Below, in pieces: positions 30,808 through 39,283 of a stretch of 64,000 bases of DNA. Numbering within the stretch: the first letter of the stretch is position 1; every line of letters starts with the position of its first letter. The DNA is taken from positions 96,432,337 through 96,496,336 of the forward strand of contig CATIUR010000004.1 in assembly GCA_949592205.1 (NCBI GenBank), read 5' to 3'. Source of the DNA: Helichrysum umbraculigerum. Taxonomy: Eukaryota; Streptophyta; Magnoliopsida; Asterales; Asteraceae. Position numbers and translations under genes: made by a program. Below the pieces are notes generated by a model. That model did no database searches. It was given only the letters and a program-made list of their open reading frames with translations, and was not told the DNA's origin.

Positions 30808-33576
30808 ATGTCTGATAAGGAAGATATTAGAGGAATCAGAGAGATGCTCAGACAGAGCAATGATATTGGCTCCAGTAATAAACCTCCGTTCTTTGGACCA
30901 GATTTAGATTATGTGTATTGGAGAGATAGATATGAACAGTATATAGATTTCCACTGTCCTGAACTGTGGGGACCTTTAAAAGAACGATATGTTGCTCAAG
31001 TGGCTGAAGGAAATTATCGTGGTGTTCCTCCAGCTAAAACATATAATGCTATGTCACCTCAAGAGAAAAAGGAGTATGAAACAGAAAGAAAGGCTCATTC
31101 TTCTATCTGTATGTGTTTGCCAAAGGATGTTATGAGACTCTTTAAATCTCATGACACAACTTATGATCTGTGGAAGGCAATTGAGACAAGATGCGGAGGA
31201 AATGAAAAGTACAAGGAGGCTAAGCTAGAATTAATCAAAAAGCAGTATGATCTATTTGACATGATTCCTAATGAGCTAACCTCCAGTCTATTCACTCGAT
31301 ACTCACATCTGGTTAGTGAGTTAAATGAAGGAGGATACAATCTCCCTGCACTTGAGGTAAACAAGAAGTTGCTGGACGTGTTGCCAAGTGCTTGGGATGT
31401 GAAAGTCCAATTTTTAAAAGAAAATCCGGAATTACAGAGGATGACTTTGGATCAATTGATAGGAATTCTACAAGCTCATGCGATGGAATTGAAGAAGAAA
31501 GAATGTAAGTCAGGTGGATCTGTACAGAATGCCACAACTGGTAGTGTTGGACTAGTAAATTCTGGCAAGAGTTACGGTGGAGTAGCATTTATAACGGATA
31601 CCAATTCATCTTCTGCTTCTTCTGGAGTTCATCATACAGCTTATCTTTCTGGTACATCTCAAGGAAATCAACAACAACAGACTCCAGTTTCACCAGCAAT
31701 ACAAGAACAAGCTGCAATTTATACAGCTTTTCTGAGCTCTTACAAAGATTTGGTTACTCAACCAAATACAACTTTGGAACTGATCAAGGAGGATTACGGA
31801 CAATTGGATGAAGATGATCTAGAACAGATGGACTTGAACTGGAACATTGCTATGATAACAAGAAGGGTTCAAAAATTCTTGCAACGAACTGGACGCAAGA
31901 GTTTAGAAGGCAATGGGAAGTCAGGATTTGGTTTTGATAAAAGCAAGGTCCGTTGTTATAACTGCCAGAATTTGGGTCATTTCGCTAGGGAATGCGAGAA
32001 ACCCAAGATGCCACCGTCGGGCCTTACTAAACCTGATCCTCCAAAAACGAAAGAAGAGGGCAAGACGTTAGTTGTGGACAATGCTTTGGTGGTTTTTGAG
32101 CCAACTACTCATGACTGGAATGCGGAGGCTACAAAGTTTCAACAGTGTCTCATGGCTCATATTACACCTGAGGTACAAAATGAATCACCTGAACCTTTAA
32201 ACTGTATCTCATGCATTAATCTAACTGAATCTCTAGAGGCTTTTCAAAAGGATAACCAAGAGTTGCGAGATAAAGTTGCAAAACTTAATGAGTCAAATAA
32301 GTTTTTGAAAGAAAATGAAAAACTCTATGAAAAACATATTGAAGCTCATAAGTTAGATACTCAAACTTATAAAGCTAAAGTTTTTAGTCAACAGGATGCA
32401 ATTAAAAGTTATCTTACTGAAATTGAACTATTAAACAAAGAGCTTTCAGACTTAAAAAGTGAGTATGGTAATTATCAAGATAAAGTCTTAGGGTCAACTT
32501 CTGCGACAATGATCTTTAATGAAATTATTAGCAATCATAAGCAGGATAGGAAAAGTAAGGGAGGAAAAGGGATAGGTTTTGTTGAAATAGCACCTCCTAC
32601 TACTTATACTCCTTTACCTGTTAAGGAAGGCCTTGATGAAATTCCAGTAGATTATGCTAAGTTGTTGGGTATCAAGGGTAAAGTGGCTAAATCTAACAAA
32701 CAGGAGAAGGAGAAAACCACGAGGCCAGAGTATCCCACTCCTAAGTTTGTTAAGCCACTAAATAAATCTCCTGTTAGTGCTGAGGAGATTGTTGAGCAAA
32801 AGGATGTATCTCCAGTTTGTTTTGAGGAGATCGTTGAGATTGAGGATATTACGGATCAGGAGTATCCTGAAGTTAAGAGAGTTGAAGTTAAACCTGAAAA
32901 GGTAATTTCAAAAGTTGAACCTGAAATTAAGGTTCAAACAAATAAGGGTAAAGCCAAGGTTTTAAACTCAAAACAACAAACTTTACAGTTACCTGTAAAG
33001 ATTTTGCAACGAAAATTAGTAAATGAAAAAGTTTTGTCTGATAAACCTTCAACTTCGACCTCTCAACCAAAGCAAACATTTTCTAAGACATGTACTCAAT
33101 GTTCATGTTCTAGAAATGTTTCTCCACATCCTGTGGTAATGCCTCAGCCTCAACCGTTAGTTGAGACTCGTTCTTGTTTCTACTGCAAGAGACAAGGACA
33201 TTTGATCCGTGACTGTCCCAAGCTGTCAAATCAGCGCTATGGGAGAGAGATGCCTAGGACATCAGTTTATAGAAATTCATTTTCAAAATCTCCACCTAGG
33301 CGTTACTCAAAGTCTCCCAAGCCTGTTCTGAAGCTAAGTAATGTTGAGCAAAAACCTTTGCCAATTCAAAAGCCCAACATTATTTCTGATATCAATTCCG
33401 AACCTTCAAAAGTTTGGAAACGAAAAGGGTCTGATGTTGACTCTTCAGTCGTCAACAATAACACTTCAGATAAAAATTCTAATTTGTTTAAAGATAAAGT
33501 CCTATCTGATGTGCTTATTGTTGATGACCATGGAAGACCTAAGTCTGTAAAGGCTTGGGTCTCCGTTTCTCACTAA
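30808..33576 (+). CDS. Copia-2 Gag, 922 aa
   Basis: It begins MSDKEDIRGIREML. Residues about 25-230 hold the Copia gag (UBN2-like) region with YDLWKAIETRCGG. A first zinc knuckle CYNCQNLGHFAREC lies near residue 384, then a coiled coil (about 475-560, ELRDKVAKLNESNKFLKENE), a basic/Glu-rich linker, and a second knuckle CFYCKRQGHLIRDC near residue 790. Gag forms the particle and binds element RNA. The great length, two distant knuckles and coiled coil fit Sirevirus Gag. Stop TAA at 33574. The pol frame overlaps its end in the -1 frame. Confidence 0.93.
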   Translation: MSDKEDIRGIREMLRQSNDIGSSNKPPFFGPDLDYVYWRDRYEQYIDFHCPELWGPLKERYVAQVAEGNYRGVPPAKTYNAMSPQEKKEYETERKAHSSICMCLPKDVMRLFKSHDTTYDLWKAIETRCGGNEKYKEAKLELIKKQYDLFDMIPNELTSSLFTRYSHLVSELNEGGYNLPALEVNKKLLDVLPSAWDVKVQFLKENPELQRMTLDQLIGILQAHAMELKKKECKSGGSVQNATTGSVGLVNSGKSYGGVAFITDTNSSSASSGVHHTAYLSGTSQGNQQQQTPVSPAIQEQAAIYTAFLSSYKDLVTQPNTTLELIKEDYGQLDEDDLEQMDLNWNIAMITRRVQKFLQRTGRKSLEGNGKSGFGFDKSKVRCYNCQNLGHFARECEKPKMPPSGLTKPDPPKTKEEGKTLVVDNALVVFEPTTHDWNAEATKFQQCLMAHITPEVQNESPEPLNCISCINLTESLEAFQKDNQELRDKVAKLNESNKFLKENEKLYEKHIEAHKLDTQTYKAKVFSQQDAIKSYLTEIELLNKELSDLKSEYGNYQDKVLGSTSATMIFNEIISNHKQDRKSKGGKGIGFVEIAPPTTYTPLPVKEGLDEIPVDYAKLLGIKGKVAKSNKQEKEKTTRPEYPTPKFVKPLNKSPVSAEEIVEQKDVSPVCFEEIVEIEDITDQEYPEVKRVEVKPEKVISKVEPEIKVQTNKGKAKVLNSKQQTLQLPVKILQRKLVNEKVLSDKPSTSTSQPKQTFSKTCTQCSCSRNVSPHPVVMPQPQPLVETRSCFYCKRQGHLIRDCPKLSNQRYGREMPRTSVYRNSFSKSPPRRYSKSPKPVLKLSNVEQKPLPIQKPNIISDINSEPSKVWKRKGSDVDSSVVNNNTSDKNSNLFKDKVLSDVLIVDDHGRPKSVKAWVSVSH

Positions 33577-36500
33577 TCTCTTTCTTTGATGTGTTGCAGC
33601 AGTCGGAACGTGTGAAGGATAGTTTATGGTATATGGATAGTGGCTGCTCGCGACACATGACTGGCGATGTGTCTCTTCTGACGGATATTAAACCATACTC
33701 GGGAGGATACGTTGCTTTCGCGGGAGATTCAGGAGGAACGATTTCGGGAAAGGGAACGCTAACAAATGGAAAAGTTAGCTTTGAAAATGTGAATTATGTG
33801 GCTGAGCTGACTCACAACTTGTTGAGCGTTTCACAAGTTTGTGACAAGGACTACACCACTTTATTCACAAAGACGGAATGTGTAATATTGAAGCCGGGGT
33901 ATGTCATTCCTGAGGATTGGGTATTGATGCGGGCACCTAGAAAGAATGACACCTATGTGATGAATATGCGAACTGTGGAGACTACAAGTGACTATACTTG
34001 TCTTCTTTCAAAGGCTTCAGAAAAGGAATCACTCCTTTGGCACAGACGGATGGGACATATTCATTTCCGTAAAATGAATTTTCTGATTAATAATGATTTA
34101 GTGAGGGGAGTTCCAAAACAGTCATTTGCTTTACAAGATGACTGCGTTTCTTGTCACAAAGGAAAACTCCACAAGAAGTCCCACAAGTCTAAGGTTGTGA
34201 ATTCTATTGCAGCTCCGTTGGAACTACTGCATATGGATCTGTTCGGTCCAGTTTCCACAAAGAGCATTGGTGGTCGGTCTTACTGCTTGGTAATTACTGA
34301 TGACTACTCAAGGTTTTCGTGGGTATATTTCTTGACTACAAAGGGGGAGACTCCTGATATTCTGGTGTATTTGTTGGATAAGTTGGCAAATCTATGCAAC
34401 TTAAAGGTGAAAAGGATTCGAAGCGACAATGGAACTGAATTCAAGAACTCAACTCTCGAATTGTTTTGTGCTACAAGAGGAATTGAGCATCAATTCAGTG
34501 CTCCAAGGACTCCACAACAGAATGGAGTTGCAGAAAGAAAGAACAGGACAATTATAGAGACAGCTCGGACTATGTTAGCTGACTCCAAATTACCAATCAT
34601 CTTCTGGGCTGAGGCAGTTAATACTGCCTGTTATGTTCTCAACAGAGTGCTCACGGTTAAGAAAAAGAACAAGACGTGTTATGAACTTTTCAATAACCGT
34701 AAGTCAAACCTTCAGTTCTTAGAACCATTTGGGTGTCCATGCATGATCATGATTACAAAAGATAAGGTCTCTAAGTTTGGTGACAAAGCTGTTGAAGGGA
34801 TTTTTCTTGGATATTCAGTCAATTCTCCGAACAAAAGAGTCTTTAACAAATCAACGAATCAGATTGAGGAACAGTTTGAAGTAAAATGTTTAAGGTATAC
34901 GGAACCTCCTCAAGGAACAGGTCCGGATTGGTTCTTCAACTATGGAAATCTCTTTGACTCTTTCAAAATTCCTGATGATGATGAAACGGAAGAGTTAGTT
35001 TCCATGCTACATGGACTTGATTTTTCTCAAGATACACCAGTTAGTAAACCAGCCGACCCATCTCCTAATGCAACACCCGAACCACCACCAACTGATACTA
35101 CACCAATACCAACACCCACACCACCATCAACAACACCTATTCCAACATCTACTTCTCGAGTTACACCTTCGAAAGATGCTCCTTCTACCTCTAAAACAGT
35201 GTATAACTACACTAAGGAGCTTCCGTATGATCCAAATATGCCATCATTAGAGGAAGGAGGAGAGGATGAGGTATGTGATGAGGGAGAGGAAGCAGAAAAT
35301 ATGAATTATTCTCATTTATTTTCTCAAAGAGATGAAGATGATGATGCTTCTCCGAATATTTCTGCAAATGAGGGAGATCTGAGCAATCTGGAACAGAATC
35401 TTGTGCCAGATCAAATTCCAGTGACTCGGATACATAAGGATCACCCCATTGATAATATCATTGGTGATCCTCATGCAAAGGTTCAAACAAGACATCAAGC
35501 GAAACAGACTGATACTGAACAACTTTCGGGTCTGGTGGCTAATGTTAATTCATGTTATCTTTCGCAGAATGAACCTAAGAAAGTTGAAGAGGCCTTAAAA
35601 GATCCATCCTGGATCGAGGCCATGCAAGAGGAACTACAACAATTTGAAAAGTTGCAAGTCTGGGAAGTAGTTCCATTACCCAAGGGTGCCCACTTGACTG
35701 GCACTCGTTGGGTTTTTCGAAATAAGATGGATGATAGGGGCGTTGTAATTCGTAATAAAGCACGTCTAGTAGTTCAAGGCTTCAGCCAAATTGAGGGGTT
35801 GGACTATGATGATGTATTTGCCCCTGTTGCTCGATTGGAATCCATACGCATTTTTCTGGCATACGCGTCCTTCAAGGGATTTCGCGTCAATCAACTTGAT
35901 GTGAAAAGTGCGTTTCTGTATGGAAAGGTTGACAACGATGTGTATGTTAAGCAGCCTCCTGGTTTTGAAGACCCTGTGCATCCTGAATACGTCTGTAAAT
36001 TGAACAAGGCGTTGTATGGTCTTCACCAAGCACCAAGACTTTGGTACGAGAGGCTAACTACACATCTGATTAAGCATGGTTTTGTGAGAGGGAACATCGA
36101 TAGCACGCTATTTATTCTTCGTGAACAGTCAGAGGATAGGGAAGATTTGCTACTTGTGCAGGTTTACGTGGACGATATTATCTTCGGGTCTACCAATGAG
36201 GCAATGTGTAAGAACTTTGAGAAAATCATGAAGTCTGAGTTTGAGATGAGCGCAATGGGAGAGCTCACTTTCTTTTTAGGTGTACAAGTTGAGCAGCTTG
36301 CAAAAGGTATTTATATACATCAGTCAAAATATGTCAATGACATGTTGACTAGGTATGACCTGCTCACTTGTAAAACCTATGGGACTCCCATCGAGCTTAA
36401 TCACAATCTCAAGCTTGCTGAGGAAGATGAAGATTGCAAGGAGAGGGACTATCGTTCAATGATAGGTTCTCTATTGTATTTGACTGCCTCAAGACCGGAT

Positions 36501-37118
36501 ATTGTATTTGCCGTGTCGATTTGCTCACGTTATCAGGCTAAACCAAAGGTGTCACATATGAAGGCAGTAAAGCGAATTTTTGGTTATCTCAGAGCTAGAC
36601 CTACCCTTGGTCTTTGGTATTCAAATGAGAAGACTTTCGCTCTCACAGCCTATTCAGATTCGGATCATGGAGGTTGCAGTATCGATAAGAAGTCTACAAC
36701 GGGTGGATGTCAGTTTCTGGGATCGCGTTTGGTCTCGTGGCAGTGCAAGAAGCAAACTACAGTCTCTCTTTCTACAGCAGAGGCTGAGTATGTTGCTGCC
36801 GCTAGTTGCTGTGCTCAAGTTCTCTGGATTCAGCACCAATTACGCGATTACGGGTTACTTCTTACTATGACTCCCATTCACATAGATAACACTGCTGCTA
36901 TTTCTATCACACGCAATCCCGTACAGCACTCTAAGACAAAACATATTGAACTTAGGTTCCACTTCATACGGGATTGCTATGAAAAACACTTGATAGACCT
37001 GGTCCACATAGACACCCTTAAACAAAATGCTGACCTATTCACCAAAGCCTTTTCACGTGCTCGATTTGATGAACTGGTCAACATGATCGGTTTAAGATTC
37101 TTTGGGTCTAAAAAGTAA
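33543..37118 (+). CDS. Copia-2 Pol: protease, integrase, RT, RNase H
   Basis: The frame opens after a stop at 33540 and ends at 37118, about 1191 codons. There is no ATG near its start, so it is probably made as a Gag-Pol product. Domains, numbered from 33555: protease DSGCSRHMTGD near residue 28; integrase HHCC (LWHRRMGHIHF...CVSCHKGK) from about 160; catalytic Asp in HMDLFGP near 226, Asp in RSDNGTEF near 288, and Glu in GVAERKN near 325; Pro/Thr-rich linker (about 495-560); RT from about 715 (KARLVVQGFSQ) with YVDDIIFGS near 870; RNase H SDSDHGGC near 1034 and STAEAEYVAAASC. All catalytic motifs are present. It overlaps gag by 34 bases in the -1 frame. Confidence 0.93.
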   Translation, partial: VCKGLGLRFSLISFFDVLQQSERVKDSLWYMDSGCSRHMTGDVSLLTDIKPYSGGYVAFAGDSGGTISGKGTLTNGKVSFENVNYVAELTHNLLSVSQVCDKDYTTLFTKTECVILKPGYVIPEDWVLMRAPRKNDTYVMNMRTVETTSDYTCLLSKASEKESLLWHRRMGHIHFRKMNFLINNDLVRGVPKQSFALQDDCVSCHKGKLHKKSHKSKVVNSIAAPLELLHMDLFGPVSTKSIGGRSYCLVITDDYSRFSWVYFLTTKGETPDILVYLLDKLANLCNLKVKRIRSDNGTEFKNSTLELFCATRGIEHQFSAPRTPQQNGVAERKNRTIIETARTMLADSKLPIIFWAEAVNTACYVLNRVLTVKKKNKTCYELFNNRKSNLQFLEPFGCPCMIMITKDKVSKFGDKAVEGIFLGYSVNSPNKRVFNKSTNQIEEQFEVKCLRYTEPPQGTGPDWFFNYGNLFDSFKIPDDDETEELVSMLHGLDFSQDTPVSKPADPSPNATPEPPPTDTTPIPTPTPPSTTPIPTSTSRVTPSKDAPSTSKTVYNYTKELPYDPNMPSLEEGGEDEVCDEGEEAENMNYSHLFSQRDEDDDASPNISANEGDLSNLEQNLVPDQIPVTRIHKDHPIDNIIGDPHAKVQTRHQAKQTDTEQLSGLVANVNSCYLSQNEPKKVEEALKDPSWIEAMQEELQQFEKLQVWEVVPLPKGAHLTGTRWVFRNKMDDRGVVIRNKARLVVQGFSQIEGLDYDDVFAPVARLESIRIFLAYASFKGFRVNQLDVKSAFLYGKVDNDVYVKQPPGFEDPVHPEYVCKLNKALYGLHQAPRLWYERLTTHLIKHGFVRGNIDSTLFILREQSEDREDLLLVQVYVDDIIFGSTNEAMCKNFEKIMKSEFEMSAMGELTFFLGVQVEQLAKGIYIHQSKYVNDMLTRYDLLTCKTYGTPIELNHNLKLAEEDEDCKERDYRSMIGSLLYLTASRPDIVFAVSICSRYQAKPKVSHMKAVKRIFGYLRARPTLGLWYSNEKTFALTAYSDSDHGGCSIDKKSTTGGCQFLGSRLVSWQCKKQTTVSLSTAEAEYVAAASCCAQVLWIQHQLRDYGLLLTMTPIHIDNTAAISITRNPVQHSKTKHIELRFHFIRDCYEKHLIDLVHIDTLKQNADLFTKAFSRARFDELVNMIGLRFFGSKK

Positions 37119-37161
37119 TGTGTGACTTGGATAGTTAACGTTATTTGCTTTTATGTGTGTT

Positions 37162-37165
<4 letters not shown>

Positions 37166-37208
<43 letters not shown>
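37166..37208 (+). repeat. poly(A) tract after Copia-2 pol
   Basis: 43 A, about 48 bases after the pol stop, in the same place as 422-444 in Copia-1. Confidence 0.93.
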
Positions 37209-37211
<3 letters not shown>

Positions 37212-37600
37212 TTGCAACAGCCACTCTTTATACTCTTTAGTATCAAAGAAAACGCAAGGTTGCTACATTTTTAAAATAGATGTTGAAGTTGTGTCTGTAA
37301 ACAACTTGGGATATGATAGTACATCGGGTGACATGCACAAAATGGAATTTTAAGGTTTATCTTGGATGTGTCAGTAGATTTATCTGACACACTTAAAACA
37401 GTTTTTATCTAAATTATCTTCATCATACGATGTATTGGTAGGCATGGTACACACCGGTCTCTGAGGTATTAAGAAGTAATTTACATACATGTCTATGATC
37501 ATGTGGTAAACACCTTGTGATGTACGACTTTAAGTCTTAATTCCTTAGCATAGCTTGACATACTTCTATTTTTGGATCGTATATCTGAGATCTTTTGGGG

Positions 37601-37663
37601 GAGTATGCTGATTGTTTCCTCTGTTGTACGAAAGTGCAGACCTGGTCTCAATTCAGCTTACTC
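37601..37663 (+). other. Candidate structured RNA stem-loop, unit 2a
   Basis: The outer arms GAGTATGCTGATTG (37601-37614) and CAATTCAGCTTACTC (37649-37663) pair with small bulges. The apical hairpin is TGTAC-GAAA-GTGCA (37625-37638), followed by GACCTGGTCTC. Confidence 0.6.
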
Positions 37664-37771
37664 TCAAAACTAAGCAAACGTGAGTCAATGCACTTGCAAA
37701 GTCTTAAATTTAAGATACTACACAAGGTCGCCACAAATTTGGTTTGACTGCGTTTAGTTTTGCTTATACCT

Positions 37772-37831
37772 GAATCAAGTTATGTTGCTCTGTTGTACGC
37801 AAGTACAGACCTGTCACCGCTGGCTTGATTC
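37772..37831 (+). other. Candidate structured RNA stem-loop, unit 2b
   Basis: The outer stem GAATCAAG (37772-37779) pairs with CTTGATTC (37824-37831). The apical hairpin is TGTAC-GCAA-GTACA (37794-37807). Confidence 0.62.
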
Positions 37832-38281
37832 TTAAAATTGATTCTCTTATATTCCTTCTAAATTTGGAGACTATGTTCATGTCTAAGTTATAGGGGTATA
37901 TCTATGGTGGGGACCATGGTGCAATATTCATTCTAACAATAAAAGGTTAACTCACAGACACGGATGTAACATGTTTAGGTGGACAAACAATACCAATAAT
38001 TGTTTTGAAATAATTTTTATACAAGGTGTTTTAAATGTGCCAAGTAAATTTAAAGTGGACAAATATACTGATGATCGAAATAACACTTACCATTCCTAAT
38101 AATTGCATGTTATTCCGATATGATCCCTAACCAGACTTAATCAACTCCGTCACCAAAAAGAATGTATTTAGTTTGGTTTTTATTGTTGTAATTATATTTT
38201 TTACCAAGTCACATTTACTGTCAAATTGAGTACTACGCAAACGATCGATAAAATTTTAAATTTCGTTAAAAACTGTCGATA

Positions 38282-38475
38282 TGCGTCACTTCATAAGTGA
38301 CGCTCATAGTGACGCATAAAAGTGACGCTTTAAGAATCGTTCTAAGTGACGCTGATTAGGGTTTTGGTATAAATAGTCCATATCCGGCACTTATTTCTAC
38401 CACCAACACTATTCACTACGCGTCACTTCCACTACCCTTGCGTCACTTCTCTCGTCGCTGCGTCACTTCGACTGT
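38282..38475 (+). repeat. GCGTCACTT/AAGTGACGC array at the internal promoter
   Basis: Five or so copies precede the TATA box (to 38352) and four more lie in the leader (38417-38470). It is the same motif set as in the LTR and gag leader of this element. Confidence 0.75.
38344..38375 (+). promoter_or_regulatory. Candidate internal promoter for the third ORF
   Basis: AAGTGACGC ends at 38352 and TATAAATA lies at 38368-38375. The spacing of 15 bp is close to that at the LTR promoter of the same element (22 bp). A leader of about 170 bp to the donor site at 38567 follows. Confidence 0.52.
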
Positions 38476-38566
38476 TCGTGCTTTCCGATCGATCTACGGC
38501 TTTTTGTGTATTTTGCGTGCAATCGGCCTCCGTTACCTTGTTCATCTCACTCTTACGCATCATTAG

Positions 38567-39283
38567 GTACCGTTTTTATCTATTATACTTGCGTATCCAT
38601 GATTTAATCGCCGATTGAAGTTTTGGATTTTTAGGGTTTACGTAATCACGATTATTGGGGATCGTTTTGTTATTGTTTTGTGTTAATAAACGGTGTGTTT
38701 TAATCGTTTTCACTTGCCGCATCGTTTGGTTAACTCGTTTTCAAAAAACCCCAAATTTGGTTCGTCGTGATTACCGGGCTTGAACAGTGACACGATGATC
38801 TTCATCGTTGCGTCACTACAAGCGTCACTTCCTTAAGTGCCGCTTAATTGTAATTTCATATGTTAAGTGTCACTTCCACAAGTGACGCCTTAAACCGTCA
38901 CTTTGTTGAGTGACGCCTTTATGCGTCACTCCCACATCATACTTACCGAGTGACGCTTTAATCCGTCACTTCCTTCACTGACGCTGTCAGTGCCGCTTTA
39001 ACTAACCGTCACTTTTTAAATGACGCATACCCGTCACTTGTTAACTACAACTTAAATGATACATGTTGCGGCACCGTCACTTACACCAGTGACGCTTTCA
39101 ATGCGTCACTTACCTTAAGTGACGCATCCTTCTGATTTCTGATTTTCATACGGCACTCCTTAAGTGTCGGCTGTCTTACGTGCGTCACTTCTTCAGTGAC
39201 GCTATAAAATCAGATTTTTCGATTATGTTTTTGAGCTTATTCTGTAACGATTTTTCGTGTTCTTGTCTGGTTTATAGTTACAG
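38567..39283 (+). other. Candidate 5'-UTR intron of the third ORF, with motif array
   Basis: The donor-like site ATTAG|GTACC is at 38567. The acceptor GTTTATAGTTACAG ends at 39283 and the ATG starts at the next base. The 717-bp interval has no ORF and carries over fifteen GCGTCACTT or AAGTGACGC motifs (about 38815-39205). Donor sequence and acceptor position are conserved in Copia-1. Confidence 0.55.

Larger units (their letters stand above)
37209..38281 (+). other. Copia-2 spacer between pol and the third ORF
   Basis: Non-coding, collinear with 445-1613 and related to element B 19440-20300. It holds two stem-loop units, annotated separately. Confidence 0.7.
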
